Part shown: piece by piece, positions 20,146 to 30,869 of the stretch
How the letters are laid out: each line of letters starts with the position of its first letter
Position numbering within the stretch: position 1 is the first letter of the stretch
Origin: Simmondsia chinensis
Taxonomy: Eukaryota; Streptophyta; Magnoliopsida; Caryophyllales; Simmondsiaceae
DNA: 64,000 bases
Direction of reading: 5' to 3'
NCBI GenBank assembly: GCA_018398585.1
Contig: JAGTTD010000018.1
Location: forward strand, 12,469,501-12,533,500
Program-made: the position numbers and the translations under genes
Notes under the pieces: generated by a model
What the model was told of the DNA's origin: nothing
What the model saw: the letters and a program-made list of their open reading frames with translations, nothing else
Database searches by the model: none

Positions 20146-20520
20146 CTTGGGCTCCCCATCAATGTGAATAACAGACCCATCTCTGTAAGCAATCATGGAC
20201 AGCCCATTTCTAGGATGGAATCGGATAGGGACGCTCCGACCCGACTCAGGATTGAAAGCGTAGATTGACTTGAACCCGAATTTTTCAAGGATGTCACGCA
20301 CCTCTAGTTGGTCCTGATCCCATCCGCCCAAGGTCGATTTGAACACCGCGATCGGGCCCTTGCCTTGTCGGTACAAATGGACCTCCACCTCCGGCACTTT
20401 TGTTCTTACGGATCTCCGATCTGGGTTCGCCGGAGCCCCAGGCCCGTTTTGTGTTGTGGAGGGTTCGAGAAGAGGGGTCGTTTCATTGATTTCTTCTCTC
20501 CCTTCTTCTGCTTTCTCCAT
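20146..20520 (-). CDS. Exon 1 of a two-exon host membrane-protein gene
   Basis: This exon encodes the first 125 residues, from the ATG at 20518-20520, of a soluble domain that looks under coding constraint and unlike any transposon protein. The N-terminus is acidic and holds a dileucine sorting-type motif (E-T-T-P-L-L). A compact domain with HLYRQGKGPI, FKSTLGGWDQDQL and RFHPRNG follows. Codon 125 (AAG) is followed directly by GTGTGT, a good donor (AAG|GTGTGT), and reading on gives a stop only 12 codons later. The phase is 0, which matches the acceptor of the exon at 1846-2058. I infer a conserved plant protein of unknown function with a cytosolic N-domain and two C-terminal membrane segments. 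I cannot give a family name. The alternative is a single-exon remnant that has lost its 3' part. Confidence 0.75.
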
Positions 20521-22039
20521 TTTTGTTGTGGGAGTTTGGGGTTATGTCATGAAGGGTTAAAACAATGCTTCTGATTTTGCTCCTTGGCCGGCCTTGTGTT
20601 TGTTAAAGAAATCTGTCTTTTTCAGGTGGGGATTATTTAGTTCAGTTGGGATCTGGTACGTATATTTTCTTCTTCCTATTGATCTTTCTTGTTTTCAAAA
20701 TTGTTCCTTTGTATTTATAAATTGTTGAAGGGATGAAATATTAATTTTATTATAAAATAAAATATGAGAAATTATTTTAAGTATGAAAAAAAAATTAGGG
20801 GTTGATGTGATTTTAAAAGTGTGTCAAAACCGTATACTTATAAGGTTACTAATAAGTCGTACTTATGGTGGGTATACGAGATATATAGTATAAACAGAGA
20901 ATAGATATAAATTTGAGTTCAGTGATTATAGAGCAGTTAAAATTCAGTTTTGTAGAGAAATTGAATAGTTAACTTAATTACAGTTGAAAAGGAGAAATTC
21001 AAGTTGGCAATCAATTAAGTATAGTTTAGGGTATAAATTCAAATTATCTTATCTTAGATAGTTGTCAAAATTGTCCGTCATTATTCTCATCACGACACTA
21101 AATGGTTTAGCTATAAGTCCTAAACATAAATTAACACTTAATGAAGGCTTCAGGCGGTGAATTAGTCTAGAGCATTATTAGGAAAATTCGTAATACAAGT
21201 ATCTAAATCAGTCACAGGCTTTAAGGGGGTATTTCTTAGACCTAGCAAAATCTGACACGACATGATAACATGACACGAACACGACACGAAGATAACGGGT
21301 TTGGGTTGGGGTTTTTGAAGCCGAGTTGAATTTAGGTTGACCCATTTAACCTGTTTAGGTATTTGGGTTGAACTTGAATTTGACCCATTTAACCTGTTTT
21401 CAATCCGTTTGGCCCGTTTATTTAATTATGCTAGATATTTAAATGGTCTATTATTGTTATTATATATAGATTTTGGGTAACCTATTCCATATAAGATAAT
21501 GTAAATATATTCAGTAATGTTAATTTTACAGTTTATTATAAATATGTTGTGTATTTATTACTAGTATCGACTATTAGATGTATTATTGGCATATTTGTAA
21601 GTCAAAAAAGAGCATTTATTGGGAAAAAAATCATAAATATAATTAAATGGGCAACCCATGGATTATTCATTTAATAATCGGGTTAGGTGAGGGTTGAAAG
21701 TTCCTAACTTGTACAATAAATGGGTAGGGTTGACTTCATTTATAAGACCCTTTTACATAACACAAACAAGAACACGACACATTTGCTACCCGTACTATTT
21801 ATAGTTTTCAAGCATTTTTTCATAAAAAAACACATCCCTTCACTCAAAAAACACCAAATCGTCTTTTGTTTATTTAAAAAATACACCATCAGGCATAACC
21901 CATCTAATCACTAAAAGTATTGCGTAGATTATCTTAATAATTCTATTTATTTCCTTTGCCACACATAATTTAGTAGTACTTTATTTACAAAATTGTGCTA
22001 AGAATTAGGTACAATCTCAACCATTTAAGTGTGGAGACT
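20521..22039. other. Upstream region of the host gene, with a degenerate repeat
   Basis: Bases 20521-20720 are probable leader and promoter. The rest is A/T-rich. Around 21255-21790 it has GACACGAACACGACACG near one end, AACAAGAACACGACAC near the other, and TTTAACCTGTTT words between. This looks like a decayed non-autonomous DNA element common in plants, but its termini could not be fixed. Confidence 0.4.
20712..20719 (-). promoter_or_regulatory. Candidate TATA box of the host gene
   Basis: The minus strand reads TATAAATA about 190 bases upstream of the ATG at 20520. That would leave a 5' leader of roughly 150-160 bases, normal for plants. The surroundings are A/T-rich, so a chance match is possible. 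Confidence 0.35.
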
Positions 22040-23060
22040 GTTCGTTTCTGATAACCGTTATAATCATTGGCCCATAATTTTTTGGCTTTCAGCTGTTACA
22101 ATTATAAGAAGTCTATTTATAAACACTCTTGGCTAGAAAGCAGAGCAAATGAGAGAGAGTGCAAAACATTGTAATCCTCAGCGAATATTGTTGCTCTGCC
22201 TCCATGAATGTGGACTTCCACTGAGCCACATAAATTTCGGCGTCCAATTTTTCCCTCATTCCCTTTCAATTCCATATTTTATATTTCGATTTAAGGTTCG
22301 ATAAATTCGTGCGTAGCCCTATCAACTGGTTTCAAAGCCCCAGGTGGAACCTAAATCGGAGAAATAGCTATTTGAGTGAGAGGAAAGGACCGGTGGCCAG
22401 ACTTCTTGTTTCCGCAAAGTAGGCATCAGTGGTAGAAGGTGGCGCGTGGTTGAATGCGGCTGAGAAAGAGGCGGTCAGGCGGCGCGTGGCGGTGCGTGGT
22501 CGCACGTGGTGGTGCACTAAAGTGAAAAAGACTAGATCAGGTTACACGGGTGACAGATCTGGTGGTTCCTAAGCAAATCGGTGAACGGTGAGCGCCGTAG
22601 GTGAGATTCGGTCATGTGGGCAGAAATCGAAGAAAAAGTTGGTGGCTCACGAAATAACGCATGCGATCTGTGGCGACGGCTAAAGCTCGACTGGTGGTGG
22701 CCGTGGTTCAAAGGCCGGTGACTGTGCTAGAAGCACGAGGGTGGTTCGAAACGCCGGAGGATGTGGAAAGGTAGTGGTGGTTTGCTGTGGTGCGTCCGAA
22801 GCTTTGGTGGTCCACGGCCTGAGTTCCGGTGGTGGTCTGAGCCATAGACGATGGTCGGTGGTGGTGCTCCCGCAACGTCGATGGTTGTGCTTGACAGAAG
22901 TTAGTGAGCCGCGCACAGAGAGAGAAGCTGCAAAGAGAGACAAAGCGAAACCGTAGAGAGAGAGGAAGCTCGTGAGATAGAGAGAGAGCCGACGAGATTG
23001 ATACCCACACAGTGAACAGTGAAGTTGGATTTTGGGTTTTGGACATTGTTATTTTGGGCT
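22040..23060 (+). mobile_element. Degraded copia LTR and leader
   Basis: A copia-like LTR end (AGCCACATAAATTTCGGCGTC) is followed by TGGTTTCAAAGCC at 22327-22339, a mutated tRNA-Met primer site. About 700 bases of G/C-rich sequence with GGTGG and GCGTGG words follow, with no gag. Open frames on both strands in this G/C-rich part (22680-23046) are compositional. The LTR start is uncertain. Confidence 0.4.
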
Positions 23061-23203
23061 GTTTTGGATTTAGAAGGGTCCTTTTAAGTCAACCCAACAA
23101 ATTGAATTCCCGACCATATCTTTCAAAAAAATCTCATTTGTGCTCGAAGTGATAAAATCAGAAGTGTTCATCAATGACAGTCGTTGAAGTAAAAATTTTT
23201 GAT

Positions 23204-23696
23204 TGTTAGGAATATGCCTCAAATTCAGTGACTTATTATCATTGTTGTTGCCATGAGCTTGCCGATCGATCGGGTGATTCCACAAATTGATCGGGTAAGT
23301 GTGCTGGAGAGAAATGCAGGAAAGCGGCAGAGGCGGGGCCGATCAATCGGGCCCAGCCGATCGGTCCTAATCGATCGGGACCCCCCGATTGATTGGGAGT
23401 CTATTTTCCACGCGGGTATATATATGACCCTAGGCTTCACGTGTTCAGTATCCAATTAAAGAGAGCGCCGCCGTCATCCTTGAGAAAGAGAAAGAGGGAA
23501 GTGAATTGTAATTCTTCTATTCTCAAATCAATAAAAGTCTCTATCTCCGCCCGTGGTTTTCTCCCCTCTCAATTGAAGAGGGGTTTCCACGTAAATCATT
23601 GTGTTCTTGTTTTTGTTCTCTTTTATCCGTATTACTTCTCGTTTGGTAGCAGTATTTGATTCGAATTAAGTACTTGGGATTCCACACTTCTGCACA
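23204..23696 (+). mobile_element. 5' LTR of Tork-like copia element D
   Basis: It starts TGTTAGGAATATGCC and ends CTTCTGCACA, with a primer site three bases on. Its U3 part (23260-23400) is crowded with GCCGATCGATCGGG-type near-palindromes. TATATATATGACC at about 23417 may be the TATA region. A partial copy lies at 29903-30295. Confidence 0.8.
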
Positions 23697-23699
23697 AAT

Positions 23700-23712
23700 T
23701 GGTATCAGAGCC
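23700..23712 (+). other. Primer-binding site of element D
   Basis: TGGTATCAGAGCC is complementary to the initiator tRNA-Met 3' end. Confidence 0.85.
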
Positions 23713-23733
23713 TTTGTTGTTCGTTTTGGGACT

Positions 23734-24480
23734 ATGAAGTCAGCGATTAAATCTAAAGTAAAGAAGTTTGGTGGTCAAGGGAGTTTCAGTTTGTGGCAAG
23801 TCCACGTTAAAGGTCTCTTGATACAGAATGGCTTGAAGAAAGCACTGGATGGAAAAAAGAAGAAACCTGAGAATCTATCCGAAGCACAATGGGAGGAGTT
23901 GGATGAGAAGGCACTTACAACTATTCAAATGTGTCTTACAGATGATGTACTAACAGAAGTCTTGGAGGTGAAAACCACTAAGGAGTTGTGGGAGAAGCTG
24001 CATGAGATGTTCTGCTTCAAATCGGTCTCCAATAAACTCGCAGTTAAGCGTCGGTTATTCACGTTTCATATATCAGAATGTACATCTCTTAAGAACCATA
24101 TTAATGAATTTAACTCTATAATTCAAGAGTTAAAATAATTGGATGATGCCCTTAAAGACGAAGATTAGGCCATGTTGTTATTGTGTTCACTTTCTAATTC
24201 GTATAAAGGCTTTGTAAAAAGCATGATATACAGTGGTAGGTTAACTATCACAATTGATGAAGTTAAGAGGAATCTAGTGAGTAAAGAACGAGTAGATAAA
24301 GAATTGTCTAACTCTGTGAATGACTCTGGTAATGGTTTGTTTGGGAGAGGTAGAGCTGAGAATAGAGGGTCTGATGGTGGAAAGAAGTGAAGGTCTAAGT
24401 CTAGACGTAAGAACCTGTCATGTAACTTTTGTCACAAGAAAGGGCACATAAAAAAAACTGTTATAAGCTTAAGAATAAGT
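23734..24480 (+). pseudogene. Copia gag of element D
   Basis: From the ATG at 23734 (MKSAIKSKVKKFGGQGSFSL) the frame has the copia gag pattern: DEKALTTIQMCLTDDVL, TKELWEKLHEMF and LKNHINEFNSIIQEL. It is broken by TAA at 24136-24138 and TAG at about 24167, then continues MLLLCSLSNSYKGFV. A zinc knuckle, CNFCHKKGHIKK, follows near 24420 and is disrupted by an A-run frame change before its last Cys. The order and motifs fit the Tork group of Ty1/copia. Confidence 0.8.
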
Positions 24481-24597
24481 AGAAAAAAGATAACAGGAAT
24501 GACAATAATAGAGGTGATAAGTCTGCTGAGGCCAGTGTAGTTGAAATGACGGTGATGCTGATGTTCTTTTAGTAACCGAATCCCAGGCCAGTTCTAA

Positions 24598-26009
24598 GGA
24601 TAAGTGGATCATGGATTCAGGTTGTTCCTTTCATGTTTGTCCTAATAGAGACTAGTTCACCACATTCAAGTCAATTCAGGTTGGAGTAGTCTTGATGGGT
24701 AATGATGCCTCTTGTAAGGTTATGGGTATAGGAATAATCAGAGTTAAGATGTTTGATGGTACTATCAGGACACTTAGCGATGTGCGACACGTCCCAGACT
24801 TGAAAAAGAACCTTATCTCTTTAGGTACCCTTGAGTCAAATGGGTACAAGTACACAGCTGAAGGTGGAGCTATGAGGGTCAGTAAGGGTGCGTTGATTGA
24901 GATGAAGGGTAGAAGGGTAGGAACCTTGTATGAGCTTGCAGGTTCTACCGTGACAGGGTCAGTGGCTGTTTCTATATCGTCTATGTAAGAATCAGATATT
25001 ACCACGATATGACACATGAAATTGGGTCATATAGGTGATAAGGGTCTGACAGAGCTAAGTAAAAGGGGTTTATTGTGTGGTCAATCTCCAGGGCTGATGC
25101 AGTTCTGTGAGCATTGCATCTATGGGAAGCAGAAAAAAGTCAGCTTTAAGCAGGCAGTGCATCAGACTAAAGGAACGCTAGATTATGTTCATTCAGATTT
25201 GTGGGGACCGTCCAGAGTTGCTTCCAAAGGAGATTCCAGGTATCTTCTAACGTTCACTGATGATTATTCAAGAAAAGTTTGGGTCTATTTTCTTGAGCAG
25301 AAAAACGAAGTTTATGAAGTCTTCAAAAAGTGGAAGGCACTGCTTGAAAAACAGACAGAGAAGCAAATAAAGAGGTTGAGGACTGATAATGGTCTTGAAT
25401 TTGTTGAGGGCGATTTCATCAAATTCTGTGAGACTCAAGTCACTGTCAGACACAGGACTTGTATAGGTCGACCTCAACAGAACGGAGTGGCAGAAAGACT
25501 AAATAGGACATTACTGGAGAAGGCTTGATGTATGCTATCCAATGTAGGTTTAGGGAGAGAATGGTGGGCAGAGGGGCAGTTAACATGGCATGTTACTTAG
25601 TGAACTGATCACCTCATTCATCACTTCAGTTGAAAACTTTAGAAAAGGTGTGGTTTGGATCCCCTGTTGATTACTCTCATTTAAGAAATTTCGGTTGTCC
25701 TACTTATGCTTATGTGAATGATGGGAACTAGAGCCTAGAGCCAAGAAGTGTATCTTTCTTGGTTATACGTTAGGTGTGAAGGGATTTCGTTTATGGGATC
25801 CAAAGTCTCATAAATTTCTAACTAGTAAGGATGTTACATTTGATGAGTCTTCCCTACTACATCCGCCACACACGCCCTCCTTAGTTCATGATTCAGGTCA
25901 AGTGCAGAAGCCTGATGAGAGTCAGATACAGTCAGATAGTTCAGATCAGCAACATGTAGTTCAGATTGAGAGTATACAAGCACCTCTAAACCTCCATACA
26001 AATGCATGA
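24598..26009 (+). pseudogene. Copia protease-integrase of element D, RT missing
   Basis: The protease signature WIMDSGCSFHVCPN is at about 24605, followed by [17 protein letters not shown]. The integrase zinc region (LGHIGDKG..., FCEHCIYGKQKKV) leads into the core: HSDLWGPS, DDYSRKVWVYF, LRTDNGLEF and GRPQQNGVAERLNRT. So the DDE residues are still readable despite stops. After about 25530 the sequence is frameshifted; the final frame (25776-26009) has RLWDPKSHKFLTSKDVTFDE. The element stops before the reverse transcriptase. Confidence 0.8.
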
Positions 26010-26579
26010 AATACTCCACGGCAGCGTGGTCGCATCGTTTTTTTGCACGTTGGTTTATCCTAAAGAAGTCTAACCCTGTAATCTGCAAACCGACATCCTC
26101 CGTAGGGAGGTCTATCGATCTATTATATTGCTAGACCGGTAATGGAGACCGTGAGGTTACAACAATTGAAACCTCGCTCTCACTTGATTTTTATAACCAG
26201 TGGTTTTTAACTAACTTGCATTTACAACCCGGATTATCTCATAATACCATTTAGAATCTCATTCTAAAATTAACCAAAACTAATTAATTAATTTATTTAA
26301 AGTACTACCGTTTTACAATATAGATTATCTCATAATCTTACATTAGAATCTCATTCTAAAATCCAATCAATAAAATTAATTAATTAATTTTAATTAAAAC
26401 AATTCCAACGTTTAATTTATATTATCACATAATCTACTTTTAAAATTCTGATTCCAAAATTCAATTAAAAATAATTTGATTTTAAATCAATAGCGATTTT
26501 GTGCTTAGACTATCCCATAGTCTATTTCAGAATCTTATTCTAAAAATATACAAAATTTAGACTATCTCATAGTCTATTT
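26010..26579. other. A/T-rich sequence, probably the inner part of a minus-strand copia element
   Basis: It contains repeated words such as ATCTCATAAT and AGAATCTCATTCTAAAAT spaced irregularly. No coding frame. It lies on the internal side of the LTR at 27863-29896. Confidence 0.35.
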
Positions 26580-26600
26580 TAGAATCTTATTCTAAAATAA

Positions 26601-26835
26601 AAGGAACACCCAGTGTCTCAAAGACTCCCGCCTACGAAGCGTCTAGGAGGGGTGGATGTACGCAGCCTTCCCCCTTCAGGGTGTTAACCTGAAGAGAGGC
26701 TGTTTCCAAAGTGCTCCCAACCTGAGGGTGAGGACTTCCTAGGAGGTCACCCATCCTGATACTACTCTCGCCCAAGCAAGCTTAACTTCGGAGTTTTAAT
26801 GGGATCCGGTGACCGCGTGTTGGTACCCTCTTTGG
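26601..26835 (-). mobile_element. 5S rRNA-headed SINE, copy 3
   Basis: On the minus strand it begins CCAAAGAGGGTACCAACACG, then 5S-like CACCGGATCCCATTAAAACT, CGAAGTTAAGCTTGCTTGGG and GGATGGGTGACCTCCTAGGA, then the Au-like body ending GAGACACTGGGTGTTCCTT. The poly(C) tract is only four bases here, so the long runs in copies 1 and 2 are secondary expansions. A 21-bp target duplication flanks it (26580-26600 and 26836-26856, AGAATCTTATTCTAAAATAA shared). The surroundings repeat similar words, which makes the duplication slightly less decisive. Confidence 0.8.
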
Positions 26836-26856
26836 TAGAATCTTATTCTAAAATAA

Positions 26857-27619
26857 TATCAAATAACTTATATTTTAAAATAGCATTGATTTACAACTTA
26901 AATTATCTCATAATTTAATTTAGAATCTCAATTTAAAAGAAAATTAATTAATAAAATAATTAATTAATAATTATTATGTAAACCAGTAAATAATTTTTTT
27001 TAATTTTATCTAAAACCTGGCATTGACAACCATGTCATAATATTTTTCAATTTTTAAATTAAAATATTTAAATTTAAAATAAATTAAATCTAATCTCATT
27101 AGATCAATTTTATCCAATTTCGTACAAAATAATTGAATCTAATCTCATTAGATCAATTTTATCCAATTTTGTAAAAATTAATTGAATCTATACTCAATAA
27201 ACCAATTTTATCTATTATTAAAAATATTTGAATCTAATCTTATTAGATTAATTTCGTCCGATTTCGTAAATCATGACAGATAACGTACGATTTCATTATA
27301 CGAACAACGTAATCGCAGATTTATGGGTTGTTCTGAATTAATGATTAATTCATTAACGATTTAAATAATTTAAATCGTTACTATAAACAACCTAGTTAAA
27401 TATTAAATCTTTTAACCGATTTAAACAATTTAAATCAAAAATACAAACAATCATCTAATTGAATCTTTAATTCATTATCGATTTAAATAATTTAGATCTA
27501 TATGTCAAATTAAACTAATTTTTCTTCTTAATAAAATCTCTATTTTATTAATTTGTAAATCTATTTATTTCAATCTTATTATACCTAGTGATGTATATTA
27601 TGAATGTAATTAGAGGCTG
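26857..27619. other. A/T-rich sequence without recognised genes
   Basis: It continues the A/T-rich block with words such as AATCTAATCTCATTAGATC (about 27088 and 27135) repeated two or three times. No open frame of interest. Confidence 0.4.
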
Positions 27620-27862
27620 GCTCTGATACCAATTGATGGGAAAAGATATGAATTTTGTTCAAAAAATAAACTCTGATGCCGACTATTGGGTTCATAGTTC
27701 TCAACTATGGTTACAATAATAGGTACCTATTAGAGTACTTAGAGTAGGAAACTCTTCTCTCTACCTAAGCTCCCGGTCGGAGAGTCACGCTTCGTGACAC
27801 CTCGAGTGCGAGAGTTCCCGGGAATAGGTTTATCTCTATAAACCCTTTGCCCTAATACCGGT
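27620..27862 (-). other. Three successive primer-site complements
   Basis: The plus strand shows GCTCTGATACCAA (27620-27632), ACTCTGATGCCGACTA (about 27670) and GCCCTAATACCGG (27849-27861). The first is a perfect complement of the tRNA-Met primer site; the others are mutated. The third adjoins the LTR at 27863. Confidence 0.45.
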
Positions 27863-29896
27863 TGTTGGGATAAATTTCAAAAATTCTACCTAAAGTTTAC
27901 GCAGCGGAATGGGTTTAAAATTCATAACTCTAAACCTATGGTTGATTTAAAATTCCTAATTTTAAATCAACTGATTTAAATTCATAATTTAAATCAATAG
28001 ATCTAAATTCTTAATTTAGATATACAGGCCTTTTATTCTAATGCATTCATAACAATACATAAACTTAAACGGGTATAATAATGAATACTGTAGATAAATA
28101 GAAAAGCGAAAAAGAATAAAGAAAGAAGAACATACCTGGAATTGCTCCACTAATAAAGAAAACCAGAAAGACAATAATATTCTTCAAAATCGAGACCTCG
28201 GGACCTTGTACGCAATGACCTCGAACTGCCCGGAGGGTGGGCTCCAAAAAATGTTAAACTAAGGAACGAAAAATTTCAACAAAAATTTTTCTCTCCAATT
28301 AGGTCTTTGAAATAATTTCAGAAACCCTAAAGAAATATTTCAATTTGAATGCCAAACCTCAAAATAAACACCTCTATTTATAGAAGTATTTCGGAGGGAA
28401 AAATCAAATTTTAATCGAAGTGGGATTGCCCAGTTTAATTCAAAACGCAACGTATCATATATAATACAAACAAAACAATGCGTTTCAACTACTGTGCACG
28501 TGTCTTTTAGCCCTGTCACCACATGCCACGTAGCACGCGGTGATTGGTCCGTGCCTGATGGCACGGATTGTCATTTGTTGGCCCGGCATGCGACACGTGT
28601 CGCGCGCTGGTTGGCTGCTACGCGCGCATACGGATTTCCACCGTTATTTTAGCGATTTTTCCTTCTTCTTTTTTTTTTTTGCTTTGTTTTTCACATGTAA
28701 AAATTCATCTTATGAATTTTAATTTTTCAAAATTATTTTATTTTATAATTTTTAACTTTTATTCATCTCATGAATAATGTTTGGCAAAATTAATTTACCC
28801 ATCTTATGGATAAATAATTCATCTCATGAATTCTTTAATATTTTTTCAATGGCAATAAAATACACAGGCTTGAGCAGGGACCTCAGGAACAATTTAAATC
28901 TAGCTCCAAATGGGTTAAATTAATCATCTCATGAAATAATTTAATTACCACTTAATGAGACTTAATTCCACTAAATAAATCTTACTGCACTCCCGACTTA
29001 AATTATTTATTTGATATCTCCCTAATAGACTGTATTGATGACAACAATCCCTTAACTAGATGTCCATGACAAAGGATAAATATAACCATTATCATTATCC
29101 TTCTCACAGCTTCTCCATTAGTTACCGACTCGCCCTTCACTGAATAATTCATTTATACTTGAACACATTCACAGTATAAATTCCAAATGTCAAATACTTG
29201 GAATACTTTGGCCAAAGTTTTCGAACTATTCAAATATTTGCGAATCAACTAAGGGGACATCTGTATCTCATAAGAGACTGTAGATTCCCTATTGAATACC
29301 CGATCCTTGTCACACTTCACACCGCTACCCAGTATATGTGGGATTTTGGCCATTCGTTTAGACCTTACTTATAGTACACCAAAGTAACTAACGCTCCATG
29401 CACAAGTCCAGAATACCCTCAGGATTTAGAGTCATCTTTCAAACAGTACAACGTGAATCACTCATCTCCGATAGTAGTCTAGAAATAAGCAACCCACATG
29501 GTCCAACTCAGTGTGTCAATCTTATTAAACACACTAACCTAACACTTTTGGATCTCCAACCACATGACCAAGACAAGTTATCTAAAGTGTCACGCTATAG
29601 TCTTAACATACAAGTGGTTTAAACTTGTCTTCAACTACGAGTCTTTCAAACAACAATCCATACCATTTGCTCCAAGTCTATGTGTGGCTTAGTCTCATAA
29701 ACCACTTAGAATAAACATGTAAACTGCAGTCTGAGGACTACACCCATCTGATGGACGTCTCCTAAAAGAAAATCACATGCAGTATAAATACTCACATACA
29801 CAAATTTAACTAGGAAACGACTGGAACTTCAATTTTATTTATTAATTAAAATAATATATCCAGAATAAATCTGGATTTCAGGACACCGTTCCTAAC
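27863..29896 (-). mobile_element. 2-kb copia LTR, minus orientation
   Basis: Plus-strand ends are TGTTGGGATAAATTTC and ACACCGTTCCTAACA, matching inverted TG...CA termini. At 2,034 bp it is a long LTR of the kind seen in large copia elements. It holds GTGCACGTG-type and CACGTGTCGCGCGC sequences around 28495-28625, possible G-box-like sites, and a T-run at 28668. The internal region lies to its left and is non-coding here, so the rest of the element is lost or outside. Confidence 0.55.
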
Positions 29897-29902
29897 ACCT
29901 TG

Positions 29903-30057
29903 AGCTTGCCGATCGATAGGGTAAGCGTGCTGGAGAGAAACGCGGGAAAGCAGCAGAGGTAGGGTCGATCGATCGGGCCCGGTCGATCACACGGGTATAT
30001 ATATAACCCTATGGTTCACGTGTTCAGTATCCAATTAAAGAGAGTGCCACCGTCATC

Positions 30058-30101
<44 letters not shown>

Positions 30102-30295
30102 GAATTATAATTCTTCTATTCTCAAATCAATAGAAGTTTCCATCTCCCCTCGTGGTTTTCTCCCCTCTCGATTAAATAAGGTTTTCCACGTAAATCATTG
30201 TGTTCTTATTTTTGTTCTCTTTTATCCATATTTCTTCTCATTTGGTCGTAGTATTTGATTCGAATTAAGTACTTGGAATTCCGCACTTTCGCACA
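29903..30295 (+). mobile_element. Truncated LTR of the element D family
   Basis: It matches 23251-23696, from GAGCTTGCCGATCGAT to TTCGCACA, with its first part missing where the 2-kb LTR ends. A GA microsatellite (30061-30099) has expanded here. It may be the 3' LTR of element D separated by the 2-kb LTR, or the 5' LTR of another copy. Confidence 0.7.
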
Positions 30296-30299
30296 TCGG

Positions 30300-30868
30300 T
30301 ATTGAGAAATTTGACGGGACTGATTTTGCGTATTGGCAAATGCAGATTGAGGATTTTCTGTATGCAAAAAAGTTATAGTTTCCCTACTAGGGAAGAAGTC
30401 CGAAGATATGGAGGATGAGAAGTAGAATTTGTTGGATAGACAAGTTCTGGGTGTCATTCGACTTACTCTGTCCTGGACCGTGGCACATAATGTTGTTGAC
30501 GAGAAGCCAACGGCGATTTTGATGGAAGCTTTGTCGGGTATGTATGGAAAACCATCGGCGAATGACAAGGTATATTTGATGAAGAAGTTGTTTAATCCAA
30601 AGATGGCGGAAGGTGGTTTTGTTGCCAAGCACTTGAATGCTTTTAATATGATCATAAATCAGTTGATGTCAGAGGAACTTAAATTTGATGATGTGATCCG
30701 AGCACTAGTGTTAGTAGCGTCTTTGCCCAATAGTTAGGAGGCCATGAGAATGGCGATCAATAATTTTACTGGGAAAGAGAAATTAAAGTATGTCAACATA
30801 CGTGATTTTGTTTTGGCCGAGGAGGTGCGCCAACGCGATTCCGATGAGAATCAAATCTCGTAATCTAC
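30300..30868 (+). pseudogene. Copia gag fragment
   Basis: It begins mid-protein directly at the LTR end, with IEKFDGTDFAYWQMQIEDFL. A frame change at about 30425 and a TAG follow, then DRQVLGVIRLTLSW, KLFNPKMAEGGFVAKHLNAF and FDDVIRALVLVASLP, and after another stop GKEKLKYVNIRDFVLAEEV. This is a Ty1/copia gag of a different family from 23734. No start codon, zinc knuckle or pol is present. Confidence 0.75.
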
Positions 30869-30869
30869 A

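Noticed and set aside
22680..23046. G/C-rich open frames on both strands
   Set aside because: Overlapping frames in several phases without family motifs; compositional in a copia leader.
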